Positions 4,826 through 6,365 of a DNA stretch of 6,365 nt are shown here, piece by piece. The notes beneath the pieces are model-generated. The model saw only the letters and a list, made by a program, of their open reading frames with translations, ran no database searches and was not told the DNA's origin. Numbering within the stretch: position 1 is the first letter of the stretch; each line of letters opens with the position of its first letter. Source of the DNA: Candidatus Pacearchaeota archaeon (GTDB taxonomy: Archaea > Nanobdellota > Nanobdellia > Pacearchaeales > GW2011-AR1); NCBI GenBank assembly GCA_016234025.1, contig JACQLL010000040.1:1-6365 (forward strand). Direction: 5' to 3'. The position numbers were made by a program, and so were the translations under genes.

Positions 4826-5320
4826 TTAGAAATTACCTCCTTTCATTGTGTTCAAACTTTTACTAGAGTTTGAATGCTTGAGAAATCCTTGATTTCTCAT
4901 TGTTTTCTTATGATTCATAAGAATTGTAATTCCCACTAGACTAGACAAAATTCCTAATCCGAAAAACCATTTTTGATAAGCCATGAGAAAAGTCGCTAAT
5001 CCGGAAAAACCTAAAATAGGAATGGCATTTAAAACAAAATGACTGCAACAGGCGACCATTGAGCCTCCGGAAACTGTTCCAGAAGTTGCAATTTCTGCGT
5101 TAATCCTCGCTGTATGAAGTATTGAATTATATAATCCTGCCTGTATTCCAAATCCAGTTGCTAGAGGGATGAGCCAATACCAAACACTTCTAAATTCAGA
5201 TATAGCAAAGTCAAAACTTTGAAATATTGTTAAAACTGCTATGTAAAAAAATAATATTCCTCCTCCTGCCAGAATTCCATAAAATCGGCTATTATCTTTC
5301 TTGTTTTTATTTTCTTTCAT
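4826..5320 (-). CDS. Four-helix membrane protein with CCSH motif
   Basis: A 164-residue integral membrane protein with about four hydrophobic segments (roughly 14-35, 46-66, 86-112 and 116-136) between hydrophilic, Lys/Asn/Ser-rich ends. The most telling part is the stretch from SGTVSGGSMVACCSHF (80-95) to LNAIPILGFSG: a Cys pair (91-92) plus His94 at the head of the third segment. I recall related membrane proteins with an MVACCxHH-like stretch near metal genes, but cannot name the family. Adjacent membrane cysteines also occur in MerT-type metal uptake proteins, although overall similarity is not visible. A role in moving or binding a soft metal is inferred. The ATG overlaps the previous stop as ATGA (5320-5317), with no Shine-Dalgarno, so translation should depend on the gene before it. 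Confidence 0.75.
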   Translation of the reverse strand: MKENKNKKDNSRFYGILAGGGILFFYIAVLTIFQSFDFAISEFRSVWYWLIPLATGFGIQAGLYNSILHTARINAEIATSGTVSGGSMVACCSHFVLNAIPILGFSGLATFLMAYQKWFFGLGILSSLVGITILMNHKKTMRNQGFLKHSNSSKSLNTMKGGNF

Positions 5321-5769
5321 TTTTTGTAAACTACTTCGTCGCTAAACGTTAGTCCAGCGTATTTTTCCTCCAATTTTGATTTTATTCCTTCTTTTGAGTT
5401 TCCTTCTGAATAAAGCTTTTTAGCATAAAGCGCGTCTTCATAACATAAACCGCAAGAAGATGCGTGACGATCCCATTTTCCTCCTTCATTTACATTGCCT
5501 TGCGTAAAACAATCTGCCAATCCTAACTCGTGAACCCTGCTCCCATGAGCTTCCGCCCCTTCGGGAGTTCCACAACCGCAATTACAAGGCAACCCGACTA
5601 AGTCCTGATAATTTGTTTTTGCAAATAAATAAGCATCCTTTATTTCAGGTTTGGTAAATGCGTAGTCTGGAAGTTCGGAAGGATTTGCATAAGCCGTATT
5701 AAACAAATAAAAAAATCCAACAAAGGAAAGAACAATTACACCAATCCATAAAAAATTATGAGATATCAT
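5317..5769 (-). CDS. Exported PCYCGC-type Cys-rich protein (PCNCGC variant)
   Basis: A 150-residue protein that carries the PCYCGC-family pattern. An N-terminal hydrophobic segment (about 5-24) may be cleaved after AYA (26-28), or may anchor it in the membrane. The outside domain has LVGLPCNCGCG (57-67; Cys62, 64, 66), His75 and His80, ADCF (Cys87), then WDRHASSCGLC (Cys106, Cys109) and a helical end. This order of a PCxCGC cluster, a single Cys and a late CxxC is that of the family, whose function I do not know to be established; metal binding is likely. There is no lipobox Cys. The start at 5769 overlaps the upstream stop as ATGA, like other genes of this run. A GTG four codons earlier (5781) is an alternative. 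It probably works with the following CCSH membrane protein. Confidence 0.85.
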   Translation of the reverse strand: MISHNFLWIGVIVLSFVGFFYLFNTAYANPSELPDYAFTKPEIKDAYLFAKTNYQDLVGLPCNCGCGTPEGAEAHGSRVHELGLADCFTQGNVNEGGKWDRHASSCGLCYEDALYAKKLYSEGNSKEGIKSKLEEKYAGLTFSDEVVYKK

Positions 5770-6257
5770 TCCTTGCAGCACTCCAAAAGTTTTTTGATTG
5801 AATTGAAGATGCCTTTTTTCTCTTCATCCTTAATTTCAATTTTCATATCTTTCTTATTTTTAATAGCACCGGCATTTAATTTCCAGAACATAGCATACAG
5901 CTCTGCAGAATCTCTATAAAATTTATCAGCCTCGTCTCTTTTGTCTTCATGCAACATTCTGTTTCCAACTTCAAATAACCTCATCGAGGAAGCAAGAAAA
6001 TGTTTGCTCATGCACCATTTTTCACTTCCGTCATCATCTGTAACAATAAGTTTCAGCAGTTCTTTCCTCATCTCTCTTACACTCTCCAAAATTGCCAGGA
6101 ATTTTTCATCTCGGGTTTTGATATAACTAAAATAAGCGTGCTCTTCTAAACTAACTAAATTCATCAGGCCGATGCTTAAATCTTCCCAAGCACTTAAGTC
6201 AAGCTTGTTCTTTTCTTTCACGTTTTGAATTGTTTTAACAAAATTTTCAACTTTCAT
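5766..6257 (-). CDS. Helical protein of unknown function with C-terminal CC pair
   Basis: A 163-residue, mostly alpha-helical soluble protein with many charged residues and no signal peptide or membrane helix. Visible segments are LSIGLMNLVSLEEHAYFSYI (27-46), SEKWCMSKHFLASSMRLFEV (78-97) and YRDSAELYAMFWKLNAGAIK (114-133), separated by charged loops. A Lys/Glu-rich linker then leads to a last amphipathic helix ending in LLECCKE, with Cys160-Cys161. Cys82 and His86 are spaced as a possible CxxxH ligand pair, and E38, E39 and H40 could also bind metal. The helices suggest a bundle. I recall similar proteins in archaeal genomes but no function. The start overlaps the stop of the upstream membrane gene as ATGA (6257-6254), and the end overlaps the PCNCGC gene, so it belongs to the same translationally coupled operon. 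Confidence 0.72.
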   Translation of the reverse strand: MKVENFVKTIQNVKEKNKLDLSAWEDLSIGLMNLVSLEEHAYFSYIKTRDEKFLAILESVREMRKELLKLIVTDDDGSEKWCMSKHFLASSMRLFEVGNRMLHEDKRDEADKFYRDSAELYAMFWKLNAGAIKNKKDMKIEIKDEEKKGIFNSIKKLLECCKE

Positions 6258-6365
6258 TGTAATAAAAGAGCGAACAAACCAGCGTTAGTTATCAAAGCAA
6301 CTAAGCTAATTATCATTGTTTGATAACTAAACAGCACTTTCCCTCCATTTTTATTTTTCAAATAA
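6254..6365 (-). CDS. C-terminal tail of a membrane protein (partial)
   Basis: A minus-strand frame enters from the right edge and runs 36 codons to TGA at 6256-6254. It reads YLKNKNGGKVLFSYQ, a basic loop, and then TMIISLVALITNAGLFALLLQ, one hydrophobic helix that ends the protein. The positive side of the helix precedes it. The stop overlaps the next gene's start as ATGA, the same coupling seen at 5769 and 5320, which supports the frame as real coding sequence. The tail is too short to identify the family. It is probably the first visible member of the envelope operon; the promoter must lie outside the window. Confidence 0.6.
   Translation of the reverse strand, partial: YLKNKNGGKVLFSYQTMIISLVALITNAGLFALLLQ

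Noticed and set aside
4685..4873. Plus-strand frame opposite the small exported protein gene
   Set aside because: The minus-strand gene has a ribosome site, a signal-like segment and operon coupling; the plus frame has none.
1..6365. tRNA, rRNA, CRISPR array, transposase or replication origin
   Set aside because: Looked for on both strands; no recognisable pattern was seen.

Overview
The window looks archaeal, most plausibly from a small-genome, AT-rich lineage such as a DPANN archaeon. This lineage is an inference from gene style, with no marker gene to confirm it. Two genes have a perfect archaeal TATA box (TTTAAATA) centred about 26 bases before an ATG, with no room for a leader, so their mRNAs should be leaderless. 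Genes inside the operons instead use Shine-Dalgarno sites or ATGA-type stop/start overlaps. All confident genes are on the minus strand, so transcription runs from high to low coordinates.

Region 1 (6365 to 4364) is a tightly coupled six-gene run that enters from the right edge. It holds the C-terminal tail of a membrane protein, a helical protein, an exported PCYCGC-type protein (here PCNCGC), a membrane protein with a CCSH motif, a small exported Cys/His protein, and a divergent HMA-like protein with a CSWC motif. Cys/His motifs recur in most of the complete products, which suggests an envelope system that handles a soft metal or thiols. No member has a function I can name with certainty.

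Region 2 (4339 to 646) is a copper-type operon with its own promoter. An ArsR/SmtB-type regulator starts at 4309, and a perfect 8-bp inverted repeat lies over its predicted transcription start. The regulator overlaps copZ. A class I methyltransferase and a DUF5680 protein follow, and then a Cu(I)-type P1B ATPase (CopA) that lacks an N-terminal HMA domain. The expected circuit is that metal releases the repressor, CopZ carries Cu(I) to CopA, and CopA exports it. The methyltransferase/DUF5680 pair is clearly AT-richer than copA and looks like an insertion.

Region 3 (645 to 1) holds a spacer with short repeats, a leaderless 114-residue orphan gene followed by a T6 tract, and a left-edge stretch with three strong stem-loops. 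That stretch is either the end of a plus-strand gene or a structured RNA or element. No tRNA, rRNA, CRISPR array or transposase gene was seen.
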